This document shows positions 8,088 to 14,667 of a stretch of DNA of 23,890 bases, piece after piece. Under the pieces are notes generated by a model. That model searched no databases. It was not told the origin of the DNA and worked only from the letters and a program-made list of their open reading frames with translations. Position numbers and translations under genes: made by a program. Source of the DNA: Natrinema soli (lineage in GTDB: Archaea; Halobacteriota; Halobacteria; Halobacteriales; Natrialbaceae). Position 1 is the first letter of the stretch, and each line of letters begins with the position of its first letter. The DNA lies in contig NZ_JAQIVI010000366.1 in assembly GCF_028618695.1 (NCBI RefSeq), positions 1 through 23,890 on the forward strand, written 5' to 3'.

Positions 8088-8112
8088 TGGCGGGAGTTGA
8101 CGGAGCGAGTTC

Positions 8113-8119
8113 GTATAAC
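8113..8119 (-). promoter_or_regulatory. TATA box of metK
   Basis: GTTATAC on the minus strand, about 27-30 nt before the metK ATG at 8087. Confidence 0.5.
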
Positions 8120-8179
8120 TTGCGGAAACAGATACGGGACAGAAAATGCTTGCAGGTAATGCGGCTGTCAACTGCCAGT

Positions 8180-8725
8180 CTATTCGGACTCGAGCAGTAG
8201 GCCGAGATACGAGGTTCTGAGCTGGTCGTCGGGATCGAGACCCAGCCGCTCGAGCACGTCGTATGCGCCCTCGCGAGCCGCCTCGAGTTCGGTCTCCCCG
8301 TCGATGTCGGTCTCGACCTCGACGTACTCGCCGACGTCGTCGACCGAATCGAGGGTGACCGTGTAGCCCTCGAGCGCGAATCGCTCTCGGTCTTTGCGAA
8401 CGGTCGCGGCGGGTTCGAAGCCGAGGTTCGCTAGAATCGCGTCCATCGTCTCGCGGTCCGCGACGCTCGTCTCGACCTCTTCGCGGGTCTTGGATTCGTC
8501 GTCGACGAGCGGCCCCTTGTAGGTGATGCGGGTTTCGTCGGGCGCGTCCTCGGGTCGTTCCGAGCGAATACGCAACGCCTCGTCGGTCTCGGCGAACTCG
8601 CGATGGGGCGCGTCGTAGTAGGTGTCGACCTGGACGACGGCACCGCGAGGCGTCGCCTCGAGCGCCTCGAGACGGTCGCGGACGGCCTCGAGATCGGCGG
8701 GGACCTTCACTTCGACCTCGTACAT
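8180..8725 (-). CDS. CYTH-domain protein (class IV adenylate cyclase / CyaB-like)
   Basis: Encodes 181 residues. The N-terminal EVEVK is the ExExK signature of the CYTH (CyaB-thiamine triphosphatase) superfamily, which binds triphosphate substrates and divalent metals in a beta tunnel. Supporting tunnel residues are DTYYD (about 34-38), LRIRSE, RITYKGP, VRKDRERF, TLDSVDDVGEYVEVE and a C-terminal YLGLLLE. The family includes CyaB adenylate cyclases and triphosphatases. The sequence best fits the archaeal CyaB-like branch, whose physiological reaction is unsettled. The start ATG at 8725 has TACTTAC about 27 nt upstream. It is divergently transcribed from the FKBP gene over only 88 bases, so the two promoters lie back to back. 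Confidence 0.85.
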   Translation of the reverse strand: MYEVEVKVPADLEAVRDRLEALEATPRGAVVQVDTYYDAPHREFAETDEALRIRSERPEDAPDETRITYKGPLVDDESKTREEVETSVADRETMDAILANLGFEPAATVRKDRERFALEGYTVTLDSVDDVGEYVEVETDIDGETELEAAREGAYDVLERLGLDPDDQLRTSYLGLLLESE

Positions 8726-8813
8726 GGGCGGGGGGACGGACGGCGGTCGTAAGTATCGGTCGCTCTCGCCCGAAAACGTCGTACTTAAATGTGGACGGCC
8801 GGACGTACAACGT
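8726..8813. promoter_or_regulatory. Back-to-back promoter region (CYTH gene and FKBP)
   Basis: The minus-strand box TACTTAC (8749-8755) serves the CYTH gene, and the plus-strand box ACTTAAATG (8783-8791) lies 27 nt before the FKBP ATG. The two boxes are about 30 bp apart, so binding of general factors at one could affect the other. Confidence 0.45.
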
Positions 8814-9791
8814 ATGACTGAGGATCAAGAGGCCGAGCTCGAGGAGCAGGCCGATGACGTCGATGAAGAAGTAGCCGAGGAAGCCGCCGACGAAGCCGAG
8901 GGGCTTCAGGAGGGCGACTTCGTCGAACTCGAGTACACCGCGTACACCGTCGAAGACGAACAGCTGGTCGACACGACCGACCCCGAGGTCGCCGAGGAAG
9001 AAGGCGTCGACCAGGAGGGCCAGGAGTTCAAGCCGCGAACGATCGTGCTGGGCGAGGGCCACATCTTCGAGGCCGTCGAACAGGGGATCATCGGCTCCGA
9101 ACCCGGCGAGTCCGGCACCGTGACCGTTCCCGCCGAGGACGCCTTCGGCGAGTACGACCCGGACGACGTCCAGACCGTCAGCGCCGAGAAGATCGACGAG
9201 GACGACCGCTACCCCGGAGCGAACGTCCAGATTGACGGTGAGCAGGGCTACATCAGCACGATCATCGGCGGTCGCGCCCGCGTCGACTTCAACCACCCGC
9301 TGGCCGGTGACGACGTCGAGTACGAGTACACCGTCAGCGAGGAGGTCGACGACCGCGAACAGCAGGCCGCCGGCCTGTTCGAGATGTACCTCGGGATGGA
9401 GCCCGAACTCTGGATCGACACGGACGAAGTCGAGGAAGAGGTCCCCGTCGAACCCGACGACGATGCCGACGAGGACGACGAGCCCGCGGAACCCGAGTTC
9501 GAGACCGAAACCGTCGAGAAGGAGACGCTCTACCTCGAGGCCACGCCCCAGATGACGATGAACCAGCAGTGGATGATGGGCAAACAGCAGATCGGCCAGG
9601 ACGTCATCGACAAGGTCGGCGTCGACCGCGTCATCGTCCAGGAAGTCATCGACGGCATGGGCGGCATGGGCATGGGCGGGATGATGGGCGGCATGGGCGG
9701 TATGGGCGGCGGCGACATCGAGGAAGCCCTCGAGGACGCCGACGTCGATGCCGACGAAATCGTCGAAGAGCTCGAAGGCGCGGAAGAGTAA
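8814..9791 (+). CDS. Long FKBP-type peptidyl-prolyl isomerase with Met/Gly-rich tail
   Basis: Encodes 325 residues. FKBP prolyl isomerases of the archaeal/SlyD type assist protein folding in the cytoplasm. The order is an acidic leader (1-30), the FKBP first half (GDFVELEYTAYTVEDEQLVDTT, about 34-55; GEGHIFEAVEQGI, 80-92), the insert-in-flap chaperone domain (about 110-155), and the FKBP return RVDFNHPLAG (156-165). An acidic linker follows (205-232) and then an extra C-terminal region (about 237-282). The final part is a run of Gly and Met, with eight Met between about 282 and 297, followed by an acidic helix. The extra C-terminal domain fits the long archaeal FKBPs. The upstream frame is open, but the ATG at 8814 is fixed by its TATA box. 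A T-run follows at 9859. Confidence 0.88.
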   Translation: MTEDQEAELEEQADDVDEEVAEEAADEAEGLQEGDFVELEYTAYTVEDEQLVDTTDPEVAEEEGVDQEGQEFKPRTIVLGEGHIFEAVEQGIIGSEPGESGTVTVPAEDAFGEYDPDDVQTVSAEKIDEDDRYPGANVQIDGEQGYISTIIGGRARVDFNHPLAGDDVEYEYTVSEEVDDREQQAAGLFEMYLGMEPELWIDTDEVEEEVPVEPDDDADEDDEPAEPEFETETVEKETLYLEATPQMTMNQQWMMGKQQIGQDVIDKVGVDRVIVQEVIDGMGGMGMGGMMGGMGGMGGGDIEEALEDADVDADEIVEELEGAEE

Positions 9792-9856
9792 CACCACCCT
9801 GCGATCGCCGGCCGTTTCGCAGTTCACTGACGACGACCACGGACGTGCGCGTCTCG

Positions 9857-9864
9857 CCTTTTTC
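9857..9864 (+). terminator. T-run after the FKBP gene
   Basis: CCTTTTTC lies about 66 bases after the stop and before the next gene on the same strand. Weak evidence. Confidence 0.25.
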
Positions 9865-9895
9865 GCTCGCGGGAACGTAGACTCGATCGGCCACG

Positions 9896-10891
9896 ATGGA
9901 CGATGCGACGAGTGACGACCGCGCGGGATCGAAATCGGGCACCGGCGTCGGGCAGCCGATACAATGGGTATTGCTCACCGGTAATCGATTCGTGATCGCG
10001 GCCACCCTCGCGGCCGGGTTCGGGGCGGTTTATCTGGTGCTTTCGATCAGCGGCTTCGCACCGCTGATGGACATGCAGCCGTTGTTCTACGCCTTCAGCG
10101 GACTGATATCGGGGAACTTTACGTTGATAACCGTCGTCGTCTCGATCAATCAGCTGGTGCTCTCGCGAGAACTCCGAACCCCGGGGCAACTCGAGTCGCA
10201 GATCGAGCGGACGACCGACTTCCGCGAGGAGGTCGAAACGGTCACGAACCGAACCGCGCCGGCCGAACCGGCCGGGTTTCTCCGGCTCGTCGCCGAGAGC
10301 ACGCGTCGAGACGCCCAGCGGCTCGGCGGGCTGTCCGTCGGCTCGGTGCCGGCGGACGCCCGGGACGAAATCGACGAGATCACGACGGAGATTACGGACG
10401 AGTTCGACCGAATCGACGCCCACATCGAGGCGTCCGCGGACGGTATCTTCGACACGCTCTCGATGACGCTCGAGACGAATTTCGCACACGAGATACAGCG
10501 GCTCGAGTCGGTCCAGCGAACGCACGGGGACGACGTCCCTGCAGTGGTGGACGACGCGATCGGCGACGTTCGCGATCGGTTGCGGGAGATGGATATCGCC
10601 CGCCAGTACTTCAAATCGATGTACCTGCAGGTCGAACTCTCCCGACTCTCGCGATACTTACTCTACGCGGGCGTCCCCGCCGTCGGCACCGCCATCGCCG
10701 CGCTGTTCGTCCTGACCGCGGCGGCGGGTCCGCCCTTCGGAGAACCGGTCCGCGCGGTCCTCTTTCCGTTGGCCGTGGCAGTGGGCGTCTTCCCCCTCGC
10801 GTTGCTGTTCGCGTACATCCTGCGAACGGCGACGGTCACCGAGCGGACCGCCGCGATCACGCCGTTTACGACGCCCGAGCAAGAGCCGTGA
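9896..10891 (+). CDS. Haloarchaeal membrane protein, four helices with central coiled domain
   Basis: Encodes 331 residues. Two hydrophobic segments near the N-terminus (about 31-55 and 64-90) and two near the C-terminus (about 256-278 and 285-310) flank a soluble region (90-250). That region is rich in Glu, Arg and Asp and is predicted to be mostly helical (IDEITTEITDEFDRI and similar). The layout suggests a membrane-anchored cytoplasmic helical domain. I recognise no enzymatic motif and cannot name a family. The ATG at 9896 begins a plausible hydrophilic N-terminus, and no clear TATA box is seen. It converges on the KaiC-like gene, with 24 bases between the stops. Confidence 0.65.
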   Translation: MDDATSDDRAGSKSGTGVGQPIQWVLLTGNRFVIAATLAAGFGAVYLVLSISGFAPLMDMQPLFYAFSGLISGNFTLITVVVSINQLVLSRELRTPGQLESQIERTTDFREEVETVTNRTAPAEPAGFLRLVAESTRRDAQRLGGLSVGSVPADARDEIDEITTEITDEFDRIDAHIEASADGIFDTLSMTLETNFAHEIQRLESVQRTHGDDVPAVVDDAIGDVRDRLREMDIARQYFKSMYLQVELSRLSRYLLYAGVPAVGTAIAALFVLTAAAGPPFGEPVRAVLFPLAVAVGVFPLALLFAYILRTATVTERTAAITPFTTPEQEP

Positions 10892-10915
10892 CCGGCACGG
10901 GAAACGACGGGTGCC

Positions 10916-11542
10916 TCACGCGATGTCGCGGCTCGTGTCGATCGCGACCTCCTCCGTCAACTCGAGTTTGATCGCCTCGGTCGGCTGGCTGCCGCCGCGG
11001 AACTTGGGGATCGTCAGGTGGTTCTCGAGTTCGGTGCCGGCGATCATGGTCCGGAGATCGAAGACGGCGTCGACGGCGTGGACTGTCCGCGATCGGTTCG
11101 CCGGTTCGTCGTCTCCTTTGAGACAGTGCAAGACGGCGATGCTCCCGGTCTCGAGCATCGTGGCTTTGAGTTCGTTGAGAAACGCGACGTACTCCTCGGT
11201 GTCGCGTCGCTCCAAGACGTCCATCGTGTCGATGATGAGGTTGGCACCGTCCGGCAGCGCACCGACCAGTCGCGTCGCCTCCTCGATCGGGGTGTCGCTG
11301 GTAACGTGTCTGACGGTCGGGCTGCCGACGGACGACGGGGAGGACTCGATGGCGTGGCGGACGGCGTCGTCGGAGCGTTCGGTCGAGAGGTAGAGGGTTC
11401 CGCGTGCGGCCGTGAGTTCGTAGAGGAGGAGTTCGGACTGGCTGGCCGGCTCGGCGGTGTACGCGACGAGACATCCCGGCGGGAGTCCGCCGTCGAGCTT
11501 TCGATCGAGCACGTCGATTCCGGTATCTAGCCGACCGACCAT
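10916..11542 (-). CDS. RecA/KaiC-superfamily protein with a lost P-loop
   Basis: Encodes 208 residues. The N-terminus reads LDTGIDVLDRKLDGGLPPGCLVAYTA, the usual entry to RAD55/KaiC-type ATPases, where the Walker A loop normally follows. Here the loop reads AEPASQSE (30-37) with no Gly-Lys-Thr/Ser, so ordinary nucleotide binding is unlikely. The Walker B-like strand LIIDTMD (102-108) and the rest of the core fold (RGTLYLSTE, GSIAVLHCLKG) are kept. Haloarchaea have several such non-catalytic relatives, often called HTR-like or RAD55-type regulatory proteins. A regulatory or scaffold role is inference. The ATG at 11542 has GTTATAC about 30 nt upstream and a perfect short palindrome between box and start. 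It is divergent from pyrBI. Confidence 0.7.
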   Translation of the reverse strand: MVGRLDTGIDVLDRKLDGGLPPGCLVAYTAEPASQSELLLYELTAARGTLYLSTERSDDAVRHAIESSPSSVGSPTVRHVTSDTPIEEATRLVGALPDGANLIIDTMDVLERRDTEEYVAFLNELKATMLETGSIAVLHCLKGDDEPANRSRTVHAVDAVFDLRTMIAGTELENHLTIPKFRGGSQPTEAIKLELTEEVAIDTSRDIA

Positions 11543-11544
11543 TC

Positions 11545-11558
11545 AATTGTGACCAATT
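11545..11558. promoter_or_regulatory. Palindrome between TATA box and start of KaiC-like gene
   Basis: AATTG-TGAC-CAATT is a perfect 5-bp inverted repeat with a 4-nt centre, lying 3 to 16 bases upstream of the ATG at 11542. Its place downstream of the TATA box is suitable for a repressor operator. In this GC-rich context an AT-rich palindrome stands out. Confidence 0.35.
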
Positions 11559-11570
11559 ACTGTAGTGTCT

Positions 11571-11577
11571 GTATAAC
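11571..11577 (-). promoter_or_regulatory. TATA box of the KaiC-like gene
   Basis: GTTATAC on the minus strand, about 30 nt before the ATG at 11542. The rest of the divergent region up to pyrB (11747) shows no equally clear box. Confidence 0.45.
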
Positions 11578-11746
11578 TCTTTGCCCTCAGGGACACGTCC
11601 GCTCGAGATTCCGTCAGTGTCGCAGGTCGTGCCCGGATCGGCCCGCGGAGAACTGACGCGGCAGCGGCGACCCGACGAGAACCGACGCGATGGGGACGGC
11701 ATGGAATGGGGAGATTCAAGGGGACTGCCACAGCCTACACGAACGA

Positions 11747-12691
11747 ATGCGCCACGATCACCTCATCACGAGCAAACAACTCTCACGGGCGGACATCGAG
11801 ACCGTTCTCGACTACGCGGCCGAGATCGACGCCGACCCGTCGGCCGTCGCGGACCGTCACGCGGGGACGTTGCTCGGCCTGCTCTTCTTCGAGCCGAGCA
11901 CGCGAACGAAGATGAGCTTCGAGACCGCGATGAAGCGACTCGGCGGCGACGTCGTCGACATGGGCTCGGTCGAGTCCTCGAGCGTGACGAAGGGAGAGAC
12001 CCTCGCCGACACCGTCCGCGTCATCGAGGGGTACGCCGACGCGCTCGTCCTGCGCCATCCCAAGCAGGGATCGGCGACGATGGCGAGCGAGTTCGTCGAC
12101 GTCCCGCTGGTGAACGCGGGCGACGGCGCGGGTCACCACCCGACCCAGACGCTACTCGATCTCTACACGATCCGGGAGAACGCCGGGCTCGACGACCTGA
12201 CCATCGGCATCATGGGCGATCTGAAGTACGGTCGGACCGTCCACTCGCTGGCCTACGCGCTGACGAACTTCGATACCCGCCAGCACTTCATCAGCCCCGA
12301 GAGCCTGCAACTGCCCCGCGAGGTCGTCTACGACCTCCACCAGCAACAGGACGGGACCGGAATTCGAGAGCACGACGCCCTCGAGGAGGTCCTGCCCTCG
12401 CTGGACGTCCTCTACGTCACGCGGATCCAGCGCGAGCGCTTCCCCGACGAGAACGAGTACCAGAAGGTCGCCGGCGAGTACCAGATCGACGCCGAGACGC
12501 TCGAGGCCGCGAGCGACGATCTGACGGTGATGCATCCGCTGCCCCGGGTCGACGAGATCGAACCCGAGATCGACGGGACCGATCACGCGGCGTACTTCGA
12601 ACAGGCGCACAACGGCGTGCCGGTTCGGATGGCGCTGCTGGACCTCCTGTTGAGCGACGATAACGGGATCTGGGGTGATGGCGATGAGTGA
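11747..12691 (+). CDS. pyrB: Aspartate carbamoyltransferase catalytic subunit
   Basis: Encodes 314 residues. It catalyses carbamoyl phosphate plus aspartate to N-carbamoylaspartate, the committed step of pyrimidine synthesis. Visible residues are the carbamoyl phosphate loop [13 protein letters not shown] (STRT at 51-54), SSSVTKGET with the mobile lysine loop (77-85), VLRHPKQGS (101-109) and [14 protein letters not shown] (126-138). [12 protein letters not shown] (156-167) and the aspartate-binding [10 protein letters not shown] (262-271) follow. The frame is open upstream to 11690, but the ATG at 11747 gives [12 protein letters not shown], matching usual PyrB N-termini. The stop overlaps the start of pyrI, so the two are translated as an operon and should form the ATCase holoenzyme. 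Confidence 0.95.
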   Translation: MRHDHLITSKQLSRADIETVLDYAAEIDADPSAVADRHAGTLLGLLFFEPSTRTKMSFETAMKRLGGDVVDMGSVESSSVTKGETLADTVRVIEGYADALVLRHPKQGSATMASEFVDVPLVNAGDGAGHHPTQTLLDLYTIRENAGLDDLTIGIMGDLKYGRTVHSLAYALTNFDTRQHFISPESLQLPREVVYDLHQQQDGTGIREHDALEEVLPSLDVLYVTRIQRERFPDENEYQKVAGEYQIDAETLEAASDDLTVMHPLPRVDEIEPEIDGTDHAAYFEQAHNGVPVRMALLDLLLSDDNGIWGDGDE

Positions 12692-13172
12692 CGAACACGA
12701 CCACCACGACGGCAACGACGATCACGAACTGCGGGTCAGCAAGATCCGCGACGGAACCGTTATCGATCACGTACACGGGGGGCAGGCGCTGAACGTCCTC
12801 GCCATCCTCGGTATCGACGGCACCAACGGCGAGGAGGTCTCCGTCGGGATGAACGTCCCCTCGGATCGCCTCGCGCGCAAGGACATCGTCAAGGTGGAAG
12901 GTCGCGAACTGAGTCAGGACGAAGTCGACGTCCTCTCGCTGATCGCACCCGACGCGACGATCAACATCGTCCGGGGCTTCGACGTCGTGGAGAAACACCG
13001 CGTCGAACGACCCGACGTCGTCGAGGGCGTGCTCTCCTGTCCGAACGCCGGCTGTATCACGACCGGCGGCGAGCCCGTCACCTCGCGGTTTTCGGTGCTC
13101 GAGGACGGCGTGCGCTGTTCGTACTGCGAGACGATCGTTCGCGACGAGATCGCATCGTTGATCGACACCTGA
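12684..13172 (+). CDS. pyrI: Aspartate carbamoyltransferase regulatory subunit
   Basis: Encodes 162 residues. PyrI binds nucleotide effectors (CTP, ATP) and couples catalytic trimers. The N-terminal allosteric domain contains [15 protein letters not shown] (16-30), LNVLAILGI and [17 protein letters not shown]. The C-terminal zinc domain has the four cysteines Cys119, Cys124, Cys145 and Cys148 in CPNAGC and CSYC. The first 14 residues are His/Asp-rich. The ATG at 12684 overlaps the last codons of pyrB and has GGGGTG 6-11 bases upstream as a possible ribosome site. In-frame GTG (12675) and ATG (12678) are alternatives. Translational coupling with pyrB is likely. Confidence 0.95.
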   Translation: MSDEHDHHDGNDDHELRVSKIRDGTVIDHVHGGQALNVLAILGIDGTNGEEVSVGMNVPSDRLARKDIVKVEGRELSQDEVDVLSLIAPDATINIVRGFDVVEKHRVERPDVVEGVLSCPNAGCITTGGEPVTSRFSVLEDGVRCSYCETIVRDEIASLIDT

Positions 13173-13418
13173 GACGGTCTGGTGCACCGATGTACCGGAG
13201 CAACCGCAGGGCGGTTCGCGGTTCTCCGGAACTGACTGACAACAGTCCGTCTGAGACGGGCCCTAACGGGTTTCCGGCGCGACTGCGACCGTCCTGCGGG
13301 CGCGACGAGATCGACGTGCACCGGTCCGTCTAAGCGACGTGGCGCTCGGCGTCGATTCTCTGGACGGGACAACCATCCAGAATATCTAAGTATTTGCCCC
13401 CCGTATTACTTCATGTAC

Positions 13419-13532
13419 ATGTCACGTACCGTCAAAGTCGTACTCGCCCTGTTCGTCATCGCCGTCCTCTACAAGGTCGCCTTCAGCGGCTCGTCGGACG
13501 TCGAAGTCGACTACGAACCGACCGAAGCATAG
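13419..13532 (+). CDS. Single-helix micro-membrane protein
   Basis: Encodes 37 residues, MSRTVKVVLALFVIAVLYKV followed by AFSGSSDVEVDYEPTEA. A short basic N-terminus, one hydrophobic helix (about 6-23) and an acidic tail suggest a single-pass membrane protein with the tail on one face. Codon use is fully haloarchaeal with GC-rich third positions. The AT-rich sequence CTAAGTATTT (13386-13395) is about 27 nt before the start and is the only such motif in the gap. An ATG two codons earlier (13413) is also possible. It is too short for most gene finders. I know of similar small proteins in haloarchaea only as hypothetical proteins. It is 45 bases upstream of the TIM-barrel-like gene, which has its own box. 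Confidence 0.6.
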   Translation: MSRTVKVVLALFVIAVLYKVAFSGSSDVEVDYEPTEA

Positions 13533-13577
13533 ATCCGATTCCGAACGGCTTACGGGGATGGCGGCGTACTCGAAGGT

Positions 13578-14423
13578 ATGTACGGCGTCGTCACCCGTAA
13601 CGCCGAAGAAGTACGGTGGCCGGAGTTCGACCGCGGCTTCTACGAGGTCAAAGACGTGACCGGCCGGTCCGCCGAACCGATCGCCGACGGGGTGAACATG
13701 GTTTCCTGTTTCGGTGACAACGCCGCCGCCGACGCCGATCCGTCGCTGCTCCCCGTCGACGACATGGGCCGACCCGCCGACCGGGAGCGAGCGTACTTCG
13801 ACTGGGCCTACATCTGCCCGTCCCGCGAGGACTACCGGGAGGGCCTGTTCGAGATCATCGACGACTGCGTCGCCGAAAACGAGGACGTCCGCCTCGACGA
13901 CATCGGCTTCCCCCGCGCGGAGTACTGTCACTGCGGCGTCTGCGAGCAGGAGTTCGAGGCGAGCGAGTACGACGATCGCGTGGAGTGGCGGGCCAGCGTC
14001 ATCACCGACTTCGTCGCGGAAGCGGTCGAGCACATTCCCGGGACGGTCTACATGACGCTCTACCCCGATCCCTATCCCGGCCACCTCCTCGAGCGCGCCG
14101 GCATCGACCTCGCGGCCATCGAGGAGTACGTCGACGAGTTCGTCGTCCCGCTGTACGACACGGCCTACGGAACGACCTACTGGCTCGAGACCATCGCGAA
14201 GGGGTTCGAGAGCGCGCTCGAGACCCCGTTTAATATCGAGTTGTACGCGGTAAACGTCGATGTCGACAACCTGATCCACGCGACCGAAGTCGCCGAGGAG
14301 TACGCAGACGGGGTCTTCTTCGGCTACGAGGCGAGCAACGGACGAGCGGCCCTGCGGCGGATGCAGGCCGACGAGCGCGAGGGAGTGACCCACGGCGAAC
14401 CGGGCGCCGGATCGGAGTCCTGA
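13578..14423 (+). CDS. TIM-barrel-like (glycoside hydrolase-like) conserved protein
   Basis: Encodes 281 residues. The overall pattern of alternating short strands and helices, with strand ends DDIGFPRAEYCHCGVC (107-122), TVYMTLYPDPYPGHL, DEFVVPLYDT and GVFFGYEAS, resembles the TIM barrels of glycoside hydrolase-like proteins. A Cys-x-Cys-x-x-Cys (117, 119, 122) after a conserved strand is found in several such families. The three cysteines could bind metal. No catalytic pair can be assigned with confidence, so an enzymatic role is unproven. No signal peptide is seen, so the protein is cytoplasmic. The ATG at 13578 has CTTACG about 27 nt upstream. Confidence 0.6.
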   Translation: MYGVVTRNAEEVRWPEFDRGFYEVKDVTGRSAEPIADGVNMVSCFGDNAAADADPSLLPVDDMGRPADRERAYFDWAYICPSREDYREGLFEIIDDCVAENEDVRLDDIGFPRAEYCHCGVCEQEFEASEYDDRVEWRASVITDFVAEAVEHIPGTVYMTLYPDPYPGHLLERAGIDLAAIEEYVDEFVVPLYDTAYGTTYWLETIAKGFESALETPFNIELYAVNVDVDNLIHATEVAEEYADGVFFGYEASNGRAALRRMQADEREGVTHGEPGAGSES

Positions 14424-14619
14424 CCGCGGTCGGCGTCCGCCGTCGGTCCCAAGTGACTATTACTTCCCTCCTTCGGTCGGTATCGGTGTGAAACTCGCCC
14501 AACAACGCGTTCTCGAAACGGCTCGTCGGCATCGGATCCGTCCCCCACGTATTCAGTTTACTCGCGTTCGCCCGGATTACGAGCGGTTACGTCGTGTTCC
14601 GGACGGAACCGACGCGGCC

Positions 14620-14626
14620 CTTTATC
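14620..14626 (+). promoter_or_regulatory. TATA-like box of the Gln-rich protein gene
   Basis: CTTTATC lies about 45 nt before the GTG at 14668. A start of transcription near 14648 would leave a short leader containing GAGG at 14654-14657, a possible ribosome site. Confidence 0.35.
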
Positions 14627-14667
14627 TGCGTCTCGGCCGCGCTCAGTCGTGACCGAGGATCACGGCG

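Noticed and set aside
8088..9827. The minus-strand frame of metK stays open for a further 580 codons upstream.
   Set aside because: It runs antisense through the CYTH and FKBP genes, has an Asp/Val/Leu shadow composition, and the metK promoter and conserved N-terminus fix the start at 8087.
11690..11746. Upstream in-frame ATG for pyrB.
   Set aside because: The extra 19 residues do not resemble PyrB N-termini, and [12 protein letters not shown] is the typical beginning.
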